Assembly: GCA_024399535.1 (NCBI GenBank)
Contig: JAKSNU010000017.1
Span: 1 to 33,498 of the forward strand
Reading direction: 5' to 3'
DNA length: 33,498 bases
Origin: Paludibacteraceae bacterium
GTDB taxonomy: Bacteria > Bacteroidota > Bacteroidia > Bacteroidales > Paludibacteraceae
This document shows, piece by piece, positions 6,866 to 14,020 of the stretch. The first letter of the stretch is position 1. Each line of letters begins with the position of its first letter. The translations under genes were made by a program, and so were the position numbers. The notes beneath the pieces are model-generated. The model ran no database searches, was not told the origin of the DNA, and was given only the letters and a program-made list of their open reading frames with translations.

Positions 6866-7897
6866 TTATAGTTCCACCTCCTCGGTAATACCAGAGACGA
6901 CTGTTGTCATCATAAGTCGTTCGCCATCAGCCCAAAGGAGATAAGCAGAGAGTTCGGTGTGTTGTTGCATCCATTTAATCGATGTTTCGAGACCTGCAAC
7001 CATACAGGCAGTAGCCCAAGCATCAGCAGTCATACAATCAGGAGCAACAATAGTTGCACTAAGCAACGAACTTTCGACAGGCATACCTGTTTTAGGATTG
7101 ACAGTGTGCGCCACCTTACCCTTGCCGAGGTCAATAAAATTCCTATAATTACCACTTGTAGCCATCCCGGCATCAGTCAGTTCAAGGACTTTGACCACCT
7201 CTGGATTTACACCTAACTTATCTTCGACAGGTTTATTTACTCCAACATGCCACAGCTCGCCATTCGGATTTTCGCCCTTCACCACAAGTTCGCCACCTAT
7301 CTCGACACAATATGAGGAACAATGATTAGCTAATGCCTCGCCCACTACATCACAAGCATAACCTTTTGCAATAGCAGCAGCATCAATCTTTCCACCGACA
7401 AGACACATAGAATCGTTCATCACAACAAGTTGCGTCTTTTCAAACCCAACTATTTGCAATAGTGAATCTATGGTTGATTGTTCAGGCATATGCTCAGGCT
7501 TTCCGTTAGGACCAAAACCCCAAAGGTTGACAAGAGGAGCAACCGTCATATCAAAACAACCATCTGAAGCACGACTGATTTCCCATCCTTTGGAGAACAC
7601 ATTATATAATAATGTATCAAAAGGAACAGTGTCGCCAGCATTGAGACGAGCGAGAGTACTTTGGTCGTTGAAAAGCGACAACGACATATCAATACGTTGC
7701 AGTTCTGTTTCAATAACGCCATTCAAATCGCTATTAGCATCGTAAGTGATGTGATATACAGTCCCAAACACCATACCTTCGACATGTTTGTATTCATTAC
7801 GCTTACACATCACGAACAACATCAAGGCACAAAGAATAAGTAATATCAAAGCAATGATATTCTTGACAGAAAAAATTCGTTTAAGTGTTTCCTTCAT
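6866..7897 (-). CDS. apbE: FAD:protein FMN transferase (ApbE family)
   Basis: 343 residues. ApbE transfers FMN from FAD to a threonine of periplasmic-facing flavoproteins such as NqrB/C and RnfG/D. Seen: an N-terminal hydrophobic anchor (about 13-31, possibly a lipoprotein signal ending at Cys31), then the ApbE fold: FGTVYHITY, LSLFNDQSTLARLN, FDMTVAPLVNLWGFGP, the flavin and metal region GGKIDAAAIAKGYACD (168-183), EIGGELVVKG, TSGNYRNF (248-254) and HTVNPKTGMP, then APDCMTADAWATA, which holds the metal-binding Asp. It overlaps mutL by four bases and closes the yebC-dapF-mutL run. Target flavoproteins are not in the window. Confidence 0.95.
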   Translation of the reverse strand: MKETLKRIFSVKNIIALILLILCALMLFVMCKRNEYKHVEGMVFGTVYHITYDANSDLNGVIETELQRIDMSLSLFNDQSTLARLNAGDTVPFDTLLYNVFSKGWEISRASDGCFDMTVAPLVNLWGFGPNGKPEHMPEQSTIDSLLQIVGFEKTQLVVMNDSMCLVGGKIDAAAIAKGYACDVVGEALANHCSSYCVEIGGELVVKGENPNGELWHVGVNKPVEDKLGVNPEVVKVLELTDAGMATSGNYRNFIDLGKGKVAHTVNPKTGMPVESSLLSATIVAPDCMTADAWATACMVAGLETSIKWMQQHTELSAYLLWADGERLMMTTVVSGITEEVEL

Positions 7898-9666
7898 AAT
7901 TCTATCATTTTGACAATCTGCCTGCCAGCAGGGTCGTTATTTGGATTGGAGGAACTGAACAATTTTGCAATCAGTTCTTCCCTTTCAATTTTATCAAATA
8001 TAGGCTTTACGTTCTGCGAAACCCTTAATGCCATACGGTCAGCCATCTGAAGTCTGAGCTCACGATGAATATCAATCTCGCCACATTTCATACCAGCAAT
8101 CATCTGATTTATGAAATCAACAGCATCAATTCTTCCAGCATTCAGAACAGGCTCCTCAATCACTCTGTACATACGCGGAGCGAACTGCTCGAACGAGAAT
8201 CCCACTTCACGCAAATCCTCAGAAATCTCAGTAAAAATGCACTCATCTTCATCTGAAAATTCAAGAATCTCCTCGAATATTACACCCTGACCATGCAAAC
8301 GACAATCGGAAGAAATAATATTGTCGTATTCAATTCTATACAATGCACGGGGAACATCTATCACGGCAAGTCCAGAATGAAGCGCAACACAAAGCCAACG
8401 ATTCTTGTACCATATACTTTCGCCCAATTCATTCTTAACCTTGATATCAAGAGTCTGCTCAATAGGTGCAGAAGATTGACGATGAAGACCTTCGAACATA
8501 CTTTCCCAGTTACGTGTATCTGGTTTTTCGTGAACATCAACAGTCTTGAATGGGTTATAACTTTGGTCAAAATTCACTTTTGGCATTGAAGGCACTGAGG
8601 ACGTATTGCCATTATGGAAAACCGGTATTTCAAAATCATTACCTTCGTTTGAAAATTCAAGAGAAGGAGATATATTGAATTTGCCAAGTGCATTGCGAAT
8701 GGCAACTACTATCATACTATATATTTCACGCTCGTTTTCAAACTTGACCTCAGTCTTCGTTGGATGGATATTCACATCGATAGTCGAAGGATCAACAGTC
8801 AGATTAATGAAAAACATCGGAACTGCATCACTTGCAATCATTCGCTCATAGGCTTGTATGACGGCACGGCGGAAATAAGGATGCGCGATATAACGATTAT
8901 TGACAAGAAAATACTGAGGGACACTCTTTCCCGCAGATTCTGGACGTCCGACAAAACCTTCGATTTTGACAATAGTAGTATCAGTCTCGATAGGAATCAA
9001 ATCTTGTCCAAATGTTTTGCGATTGCGCCCAAACAACTGAATAATACGTTGCTTGAAACTCTCTTCGGAAACATTTATAGCAATATCATCGCCATTATAT
9101 AGCATAAAAGAGACATTTCGGTGAGCGAGAGCTACACGTTGGAACTCCTGAATGATATTTTTAATCTCAGTCTCATCAGATTTCAGGAATTTTCGTTTTA
9201 CAGGAGTGTTATAAAAGAGGTTTGAAACTGTAAATACAGTACCAACCTCGCATTCAGCCGACTCTTGACGCTTCACCTCAGAACCTTCTATATTGATAGC
9301 AACTCCGAGACGATCGCCAGCACGACGAGTAAGAACCTCAACCTGTGCCACTGCTGCAATAGAAGGCAATGCCTCGCCACGGAAACCCATGGTATGGATT
9401 TCGAAAAGGTCCTCAGCACAACGTATTTTGCTCGTGGCATGTTTTTCAAAAGCGAGACGAGCATCAGATTCGCTCATACCGCAACCATTGTCAATCACAC
9501 GTATAGACTGACGACCAGCAGCACGGATTATCACCTTGACCAACGTAGCACCAGCGTCAACGGAATTTTCCATTAACTCCTTCACCACCGAAGCAGGACG
9601 CTGAACAACTTCACCAGCGGCAATCTGGTTCGCCACAGAATCAGGCAATAACTTTACTACATCCAT
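7894..9666 (-). CDS. mutL: DNA mismatch repair protein MutL
   Basis: About 590 residues. MutL couples MutS mismatch recognition to strand removal. Seen, counted from the ATG at 9666: GHKL ATPase motifs IAAGEVVQRPASVVKELMENSVDAGA (E33 is the catalytic base), DNGCGM (59-64) and MGFRGEAL (93-100); NIHPTKTEVKF closes the N-terminal domain; a variable linker follows; the C-terminal dimerisation domain covers about the last 180 residues. Odd: where endonuclease-type MutL has DQHA..ER..YE this protein reads DVPRALYRIEYD, and the end reads DPAGRQIVKMIEL rather than CPHGRP, so the nickase metal site looks lost. Start: 9666 matches family N-termini (MDVVKLLPDSVANQIAAGEV); an upstream ATG at 9684 would overlap the gene before it. 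Confidence 0.95.
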   Translation of the reverse strand: MDVVKLLPDSVANQIAAGEVVQRPASVVKELMENSVDAGATLVKVIIRAAGRQSIRVIDNGCGMSESDARLAFEKHATSKIRCAEDLFEIHTMGFRGEALPSIAAVAQVEVLTRRAGDRLGVAINIEGSEVKRQESAECEVGTVFTVSNLFYNTPVKRKFLKSDETEIKNIIQEFQRVALAHRNVSFMLYNGDDIAINVSEESFKQRIIQLFGRNRKTFGQDLIPIETDTTIVKIEGFVGRPESAGKSVPQYFLVNNRYIAHPYFRRAVIQAYERMIASDAVPMFFINLTVDPSTIDVNIHPTKTEVKFENEREIYSMIVVAIRNALGKFNISPSLEFSNEGNDFEIPVFHNGNTSSVPSMPKVNFDQSYNPFKTVDVHEKPDTRNWESMFEGLHRQSSAPIEQTLDIKVKNELGESIWYKNRWLCVALHSGLAVIDVPRALYRIEYDNIISSDCRLHGQGVIFEEILEFSDEDECIFTEISEDLREVGFSFEQFAPRMYRVIEEPVLNAGRIDAVDFINQMIAGMKCGEIDIHRELRLQMADRMALRVSQNVKPIFDKIEREELIAKLFSSSNPNNDPAGRQIVKMIEL

Positions 9667-9671
9667 ATTGT

Positions 9672-9983
9672 TTACCACAGCCAAAGAAACAATGTAATCA
9701 GAATAAGAACCGCAGCGACAACTACGAAACGAATATTCGCCTGACGCGTTGCAGCCTGAATATCTGCCTTATCATCACCCTCGACACCCATTTTATGCAA
9801 ACGACGAAACGAGCCACGCTTGATAGATGTTTTGAATTCTGCAGGACCAGATTTGATACCAAGCTCCTTGTTGACCCTAATTTCACGTTCCTCACGTTCC
9901 TCTTTGTCAGGGTCATAATAGATATTAACGTGATTAAATCTCCGTGGTTTCGGAGTATGGAACATTTTCAAACCGAAAGCCAT
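9672..9983 (-). CDS. Small conserved membrane protein upstream of mutL
   Basis: 103 residues. Seen: a soluble, highly charged N-terminal part (KPRRFNHVNIYYDPDKEEREEREIRVNKELG, and KRGSFRRLHKMG) and one C-terminal membrane segment (about 85-103, FVVVAAVLILITLFLWLW), so the protein is tail-anchored with the basic part in the cytoplasm. Proteins with the opening PKPR.F....YYDP.KEE..ER lie next to mutL in other Bacteroidetes, as I recall; function is unknown. It starts 3 bases after the dapF stop and ends 6 bases before the mutL start, so it belongs to the same transcript. Confidence 0.75.
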   Translation of the reverse strand: MAFGLKMFHTPKPRRFNHVNIYYDPDKEEREEREIRVNKELGIKSGPAEFKTSIKRGSFRRLHKMGVEGDDKADIQAATRQANIRFVVVAAVLILITLFLWLW

Positions 9984-9986
9984 GAT

Positions 9987-10799
9987 TTATTCTAATTTAG
10001 TAGATAACATACCATCAAATACTCGCACAGCAGGTCCCTTCATAAACACCCTATTATCAGAAGTACAAAGCACTTCGAGCACTCCCCCACGCAACTCGAC
10101 TGCTATACGAGAATCGTAATCAATCACTCCATTCTGACAACAAGCAGCCACTGTAGCACAGGCACCAGTACCACATGCCATCGTCTCGCCAGAGCCTCGT
10201 TCCCAGACACGCATTCTGAGACGGTTTTCACCAATTTTTTCGACAATTTCAGTATTTACACGGTCTGGGAACAGTTCATTATGTTCAAACAACGGACCAT
10301 ATTTTTCCAAATCGAAATCACCAACATTATCCTCCATAATGACGAGATGTGGATTGCCAACATCAACCGATGTGCCACTGAAAACGCGGTCGCCCGCTAT
10401 TATTTCACGTTCAATGAAACCGCAACGAGCTTCGCCCATATCGACTGTAACTGAAGATACAACACCATCAATAGTCTCAACTCGCAAATTCTTGATGCCG
10501 CAGAGTGTTTCTATTCTCATCTCATTATCATGCACATAGCCCTCGTCAAAAACATATTTAGCAACGCAACGAATTGCATTTCCACACATACGCCCCTCAC
10601 TACCGTCGGCATTGAACATTCGCATACGGCAATCAGCCACCGCAGAACGCATTATCAGCACCAAGCCGTCACCTCCAACACCGAAATGGCGATCGGAAAC
10701 AGCGACGGCAAGTTTTGGAATATCATTAGGAACAGGATCGCGGAAACAATCAATATAGACATAGTCGTTTCCGAGACCATGCATTTTTGTAAACCTCAT
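9987..10799 (-). CDS. dapF: Diaminopimelate epimerase
   Basis: 270 residues, normal length. Converts LL- to meso-diaminopimelate for lysine and peptidoglycan synthesis, without a cofactor, by a two-cysteine mechanism. Seen: FTKMHGLGNDYVYID at the start, the first catalytic Cys72 in MCGNAIRC, the substrate loop NPHLVI, ERGSGETMACGTGACAT with the second catalytic Cys209. Both cysteines are intact. The start codon overlaps the yebC stop by one base (TAATG), indicating translational coupling. Confidence 0.97.
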   Translation of the reverse strand: MRFTKMHGLGNDYVYIDCFRDPVPNDIPKLAVAVSDRHFGVGGDGLVLIMRSAVADCRMRMFNADGSEGRMCGNAIRCVAKYVFDEGYVHDNEMRIETLCGIKNLRVETIDGVVSSVTVDMGEARCGFIEREIIAGDRVFSGTSVDVGNPHLVIMEDNVGDFDLEKYGPLFEHNELFPDRVNTEIVEKIGENRLRMRVWERGSGETMACGTGACATVAACCQNGVIDYDSRIAVELRGGVLEVLCTSDNRVFMKGPAVRVFDGMLSTKLE

Positions 10800-11521
10800 T
10801 ATTCTTCAGGTTCAGCCATATTGTGGAATACATTCTGAACATCCTCATCCTCTTCAATTTTCTCGATAAGTTTGTTCACGCTTTCCATCTGCTCGGCAGA
10901 AAGAGTTTTTGTATCACTTGGAATACGCACAAATTCAGAAGAAGTAATTTCGTATGCGTTCTCCTCAAGATATTTTTGGATAGCTGTATTTTGGGCAAAT
11001 TCGCCATAAAGAATCACCTCATCCTCCTCTTCGAAGAGTTCATCGACACCGAAATCAATAAGTTCGAGCTCAAGATCCTCAATGTTCATACCATCTTTTT
11101 TAGCAATATGGAACACGCATTTATGGTCGAACATAAACTCAAGAGAACCCTGAGTACCGAGATTTCCACCAAATTTATTGAAATAACTGCGAATATTTGC
11201 TACGGTACGAGTATTGTTGTCAGTTGCAGTTTCAACAAAAATAGCAATACCATGAGGACCGTAGCCCTCGAAATTAACCTCCTTATAGTCAGTAAAATCC
11301 TTAGACAAAGCTTTTTTGATGGCACGATCTACATTATCCTTAGGCATATTTTCCTTTTTGGCAGTAGCCATCAACGCACGGAGACGAGGGTTGGTGTCGG
11401 GGTCGCCGCCACCAGCTTTTGCTGCAATTGTAATCTCCTTACCTAACTTTGTAAAAACACGGGCCATATTGCCCCAACGTTTCATTTTTCGCGCTTTGCG
11501 ATACTCAAATGCTCTTCCCAT
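10799..11521 (-). CDS. yebC: YebC/PmpR family protein
   Basis: 240 residues. The family (YebC, PmpR, mitochondrial TACO1) was long listed as transcriptional regulators; recent work on relatives points to help with translation of proline-rich stretches. Seen: opening MGRAFEYRKARKMKRWGNMARVFTKLGKEI, the conserved NP(R)LRALMATAKKENMPKDNVDRAIKKA, YEGYGPHG-type segment (NFEGYGPHGIAIFVE), TDNNTRTVANIRSYFNKFGGNLG and an acidic C-terminus (KIEEDEDVQNVFHNM). It is the first gene of the run toward apbE, with a promoter at 11552-11560. Confidence 0.95.
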   Translation of the reverse strand: MGRAFEYRKARKMKRWGNMARVFTKLGKEITIAAKAGGGDPDTNPRLRALMATAKKENMPKDNVDRAIKKALSKDFTDYKEVNFEGYGPHGIAIFVETATDNNTRTVANIRSYFNKFGGNLGTQGSLEFMFDHKCVFHIAKKDGMNIEDLELELIDFGVDELFEEEDEVILYGEFAQNTAIQKYLEENAYEITSSEFVRIPSDTKTLSAEQMESVNKLIEKIEEDEDVQNVFHNMAEPEE

Positions 11522-11551
11522 AATATAATTATTTTACTTATTTTCCAGCCT

Positions 11552-11560
11552 GCAAATTTA
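11552..11560 (-). promoter_or_regulatory. Promoter -7 box for the yebC-dapF-mutL-apbE run
   Basis: Minus-strand TAAATTTGC, 31 bases before the yebC ATG. No clear TTTG -33 box, so weaker than the others. Confidence 0.5.
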
Positions 11561-11664
11561 CAACTTTTTTTGGAAAGTAGAGCCGTTTTTTCAAAAAATA
11601 TATCAATAAAAAATCATTTACACATCTTCAACAAAAAGACAAGCACAATGAGAAGTAAAATGTA

Positions 11665-11701
11665 CAAAAAAAGAAGCGACATTCTATAGAATATCGCTTC
11701 C
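11665..11701 (-). terminator. Terminator of tRNA-Cys
   Basis: On the minus strand GAAGCGA (11700-11694) pairs with TCGCTTC (11679-11673); inside lies the palindrome ATTCTATAGAAT. It is followed by a run of seven T. It starts seven bases after the tRNA. Confidence 0.85.
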
Positions 11702-11707
11702 GAAATG

Positions 11708-11778
11708 AGGTACCTGGCAGAATCGAACTGCCGTATACGGTTTTGCAGACCGGTGCCTAACCACTCGGCCAAGGTACC
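11708..11778 (-). tRNA. tRNA-Cys (anticodon GCA)
   Basis: 71 bases. Acceptor arms GGTACCT and AGGTACC pair fully, with discriminator T. D arm GCCGAGTGGTTAGGC. Anticodon stem CGGT/ACCG with loop containing GCA (codons TGC, TGT). T arm GGCAGTTCGATTCTGCC. Own promoter and terminator; CCA not encoded. Confidence 0.95.
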
Positions 11779-11803
11779 ATACCTTGTTTCATTTTTTCCG
11801 AGT

Positions 11804-11836
11804 GCAAAGGTACGACTTTTTCACGACCTACACAAA
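11804..11836 (-). promoter_or_regulatory. Promoter of tRNA-Cys
   Basis: Minus-strand TTTG (11836-11833) and TACCTTTGC (11812-11804), 20 bases apart; the tRNA begins 26 bases after the -7 box. Confidence 0.75.
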
Positions 11837-11847
11837 CTTTTGAGCAA

Positions 11848-12342
11848 TTATTTTTCTTTTTTTTGCGTTTTCTTATTCATGTCCTTGAGTAAGAAACGGT
11901 TAAATCCCTTATCAGCACGGTAATAAAGATAGATTTTGCGTGCAGGAAGTAGTGTTTTCATCTTATTGTAGAAAGCATCCTCGGCTTTTGCCTGTTCCAT
12001 TTTCTCAGCATTGATAAGATCAAGCGTCTTCAAATACTGTTCGTCGGTCAGCGAATCATTCATTTGGTGTTCGAGTTTACGAAGTTTAGCTTTCGATTTT
12101 TCCACTTGGGCAGTATATTCGGTATAAGCCACCTCGAAAGCAGCCTTCTCGGTTTCAGTGAGATCCATTTTACCGATAATAAATTCTTTACGTTGAGCAT
12201 GTTTCTCAGCCATCCATTGACGTGCATGATGAGCATGTTTTTCATGATTAGCCTGGTTAACAGGACGTGGACCTGCAGATCCCTGTGCGTACATAGCAAT
12301 CGAAAGTGCCATGACAGCCATAGTGAAAATTACCTTTTTCAT
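11848..12342 (-). CDS. Spy/CpxP-like periplasmic protein of the sigma-factor operon
   Basis: About 164 residues from the chosen ATG at 12342, which gives a clean signal peptide (MKKVIFTMAVMALSIAMYAQ); a longer frame from upstream would put 21 unlikely residues in front. Seen: a His-rich mature N-terminus (NHEKHAHHARQWMAEKHAQR), then a long helical region (MDLTETEKAAFEVAYTEYTAQVEKSKAKLRKLE ... DLINAEKMEQAKAEDAFYNKMKTLLPARKIYLYY). The spacing of helices resembles Spy/CpxP envelope stress chaperones and Bacteroidetes periplasmic sensors in ECF operons. Third gene of the sigma / anti-sigma transcript. A role in envelope or metal stress is inference; the His cluster could bind metal. Confidence 0.75.
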   Translation of the reverse strand: MKKVIFTMAVMALSIAMYAQGSAGPRPVNQANHEKHAHHARQWMAEKHAQRKEFIIGKMDLTETEKAAFEVAYTEYTAQVEKSKAKLRKLEHQMNDSLTDEQYLKTLDLINAEKMEQAKAEDAFYNKMKTLLPARKIYLYYRADKGFNRFLLKDMNKKTQKKEK

Positions 12343-12343
12343 A

Positions 12344-12715
12344 TTATTCATAAAAATTAAGTTGTGCCAATGCTTCTTCAATTTCCTCTGTATCAAGGGC
12401 ATCATTCACCTCATCGTAATAAGCATCCTCGTCTGAGGTGGCTGCGATAATCTGCTCAGCCTGCGCATTTACGCTATTCTGATACCCAATAACCGTATAT
12501 ATCCCAATCACCAGCAGAGCTACAGCAGCCACACCGCTTATAGCTAAGCGAAGAACTCGATGACGATGAGAGTTAAGTTGCTCGACATGATGTCTCTCGG
12601 CAGAGACTTCTTCAGCATGAATACGATTCATCATTTTTTCTTCGAACCCATCAAAATATCCATCAGGAGTTTCAAAAGGCAATTTGCGATTTACGTTTTC
12701 TAATTCTGTTTCCAT
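12344..12715 (-). CDS. Membrane anti-sigma factor candidate
   Basis: About 123 residues from the ATG at 12715, which has an A-rich leader (AAAAATACAAGAAATG); a longer version would need a TTG start overlapping the sigma gene. Seen: cytoplasmic N-terminus with LPFETPDGYFDGFEEKMMNRI, the short YF motif typical of Bacteroidetes anti-sigma proteins; one membrane segment (about 58-77, LAISGVAAVALLVIGIYTVIGY); an acidic periplasmic tail (TSDEDAYYDEVNDALDTEEIEEAL). It lies between an ECF sigma factor and a Spy-like periplasmic protein, the position expected for the regulator that holds the sigma factor at the membrane. No zinc-binding HxxxCxxC motif is visible. Confidence 0.75.
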   Translation of the reverse strand: METELENVNRKLPFETPDGYFDGFEEKMMNRIHAEEVSAERHHVEQLNSHRHRVLRLAISGVAAVALLVIGIYTVIGYQNSVNAQAEQIIAATSDEDAYYDEVNDALDTEEIEEALAQLNFYE

Positions 12716-12762
12716 TTCTTGTATTTTTGCATTTTTGACACAATGAATAACCAAAAGTTTAA

Positions 12763-13305
12763 TCAACCAGTAATTATTTTTTTAATTTTTTCCACTGCTA
12801 TATGGTAAGATGCTTTCAATGCACCTTCCGAAGTGCCAGTAATCTCGGACATCTCCTTATATTCCATTTCGTCGAAATAACGCATATTGAAAACCATACG
12901 CTGTTTTTCGGGGAGGGTCATAATAGCCTCTTGAAACCTTTTCTGTAGCTCATCGCCATCAAAATAGCTATCTGCCTCCATACGCTGAATCATTAGATCC
13001 TCATAATCTAACGGTGCCGAAACATTGCGTGCTCGCTGCTGAGCAAGAAAAGTCAACGACTCGTTAGTGGCTATCCTGTACATCCAAGTATATAATTGGC
13101 ACTCGCCTTTGAACGATTCAATAGAACGCCACACTTTAATATATGTATTCTGCAAGACATCATCGGCATCCTCGTGAACAAGGACTATTTTTCGGATATG
13201 CCAATAGAGGGCACGTTTGGTTAACCGCATGAGTTCGGAAAATGCCCGTTCGCGAGTTTTAGGATTCTGAAGCGACGGAACTAATTTTTCAATTTCGTTG
13301 TCCAT
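12763..13305 (-). CDS. ECF-type RNA polymerase sigma factor
   Basis: 180 residues, normal ECF length. Seen: region 2 (about 19-90) with HEDADDVLQNTYIKVWRSIESFKGECQLYTWMYRIATNESLTFL, covering core binding and -10 recognition; region 4 (about 122-178) with LPEKQRMVFNMRYFDEMEYKEMSEITGTSEGALKASYHIAVEKIKK, the helix-turn-helix for the -35 element. No region 1.1 or 3. It leads a three-gene unit with an anti-sigma candidate and a Spy-like protein; such units commonly autoregulate. Its own promoter (13328-13336) looks housekeeping-type. Confidence 0.93.
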   Translation of the reverse strand: MDNEIEKLVPSLQNPKTRERAFSELMRLTKRALYWHIRKIVLVHEDADDVLQNTYIKVWRSIESFKGECQLYTWMYRIATNESLTFLAQQRARNVSAPLDYEDLMIQRMEADSYFDGDELQKRFQEAIMTLPEKQRMVFNMRYFDEMEYKEMSEITGTSEGALKASYHIAVEKIKKIITG

Positions 13306-13327
13306 ATAAACGATATTTTTTCAAAAT

Positions 13328-13336
13328 GCAAAGGTA
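13328..13336 (-). promoter_or_regulatory. Promoter -7 box for the ECF sigma operon
   Basis: Minus-strand TACCTTTGC, 22 bases before the sigma ATG. It stands back-to-back with the promoter at 13402-13434. Confidence 0.6.
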
Positions 13337-13401
13337 ATACTTTTTCGCGAAATAGCATTCATATATAGGTTGAAAAAATGAAAAAGTTTTTCAATGCTAT
13401 A

Positions 13402-13434
13402 TTTTGGGGATAACAAAAAAAAGCGTACCTTTGC
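13402..13434 (+). promoter_or_regulatory. Promoter of the exonuclease-rlmN run
   Basis: TTTTGG at 13403-13408 and TACCTTTGC at 13426-13434. The -7 box ends four bases before the ATG at 13438, so the predicted transcript begins at or next to the start codon. Confidence 0.7.
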
Positions 13435-13437
13435 AAA

Positions 13438-14019
13438 ATGATTTATCAATCAAAAATAGAGAAAGAAGAAATTGTCCAAATGCCCATGTGCTCGATTCGC
13501 GGCAGGATTATAGTTATTGATTCGCCAGTGGGCATAGATTGCGCCATTTCAGCACTAAGAGAGGCTGAAACAATTGGTTTTGACACCGAAACTCGCCCAT
13601 CGTTTGTAAAAGGTGTGTTCTACAAAATATCATTATTGCAACTTGCGACACCTACGACCTGCTACCTGTTCAGACTGCAGATGATTGGCAAAAACGAGAG
13701 CCTGAAAGCACTTTTAGAAGATCCTTCTGTCAAAAAAATAGGTCTATCAACCCATGACGACTCCCGCTCACTGCAAAGGTGGATGCCATGTCGTCCTGCA
13801 GGTTTCGTAGAATTACAAAAATATGTAAAGCCATTCGGAATAGAAGAAATGTCGTTACAGAAAATTTATGCAATTGTGTTCGGTGAACATATCTCGAAAG
13901 CCCAGCAGCTATCGAATTGGGAAATCAATCCACTCACACCCGCCCAACAACAATATGCAGCTATTGATGCATGGGCATGTCTGAAAATTTATGAACATTT
14001 GAGAAAACAAAAAATATAA
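13438..14019 (+). CDS. 3'-5' exonuclease, DEDDy (RNase D/WRN-like)
   Basis: 193 residues, one DNA_pol_A_exo1-type domain. Seen: motif I FDTETRP (D49, E51), motif II LSTHDDSRSL (D107/D108) and motif III YAAIDAWA (Y173, D177), the full DEDDy set for two-metal 3'-5' hydrolysis. No HRDC domain, so it is not classical RNase D; single-domain relatives are common in Bacteroidetes and their substrate is unknown. The start at 13438 fits relatives that begin with a short K-I-x-K-E-E-I segment, yet the promoter leaves almost no leader. First gene of a plus-strand run; the next starts two bases after its stop. Confidence 0.88.
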   Translation: MIYQSKIEKEEIVQMPMCSIRGRIIVIDSPVGIDCAISALREAETIGFDTETRPSFVKGVFYKISLLQLATPTTCYLFRLQMIGKNESLKALLEDPSVKKIGLSTHDDSRSLQRWMPCRPAGFVELQKYVKPFGIEEMSLQKIYAIVFGEHISKAQQLSNWEINPLTPAQQQYAAIDAWACLKIYEHLRKQKI

Positions 14020-14020
14020 T

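Noticed and set aside
12716..12766. Longer anti-sigma frame starting with TTG at 12766
   Set aside because: It would add 17 hydrophobic residues of no family match; the ATG at 12715 has an A-rich leader and gives the expected cytoplasmic N-terminus.
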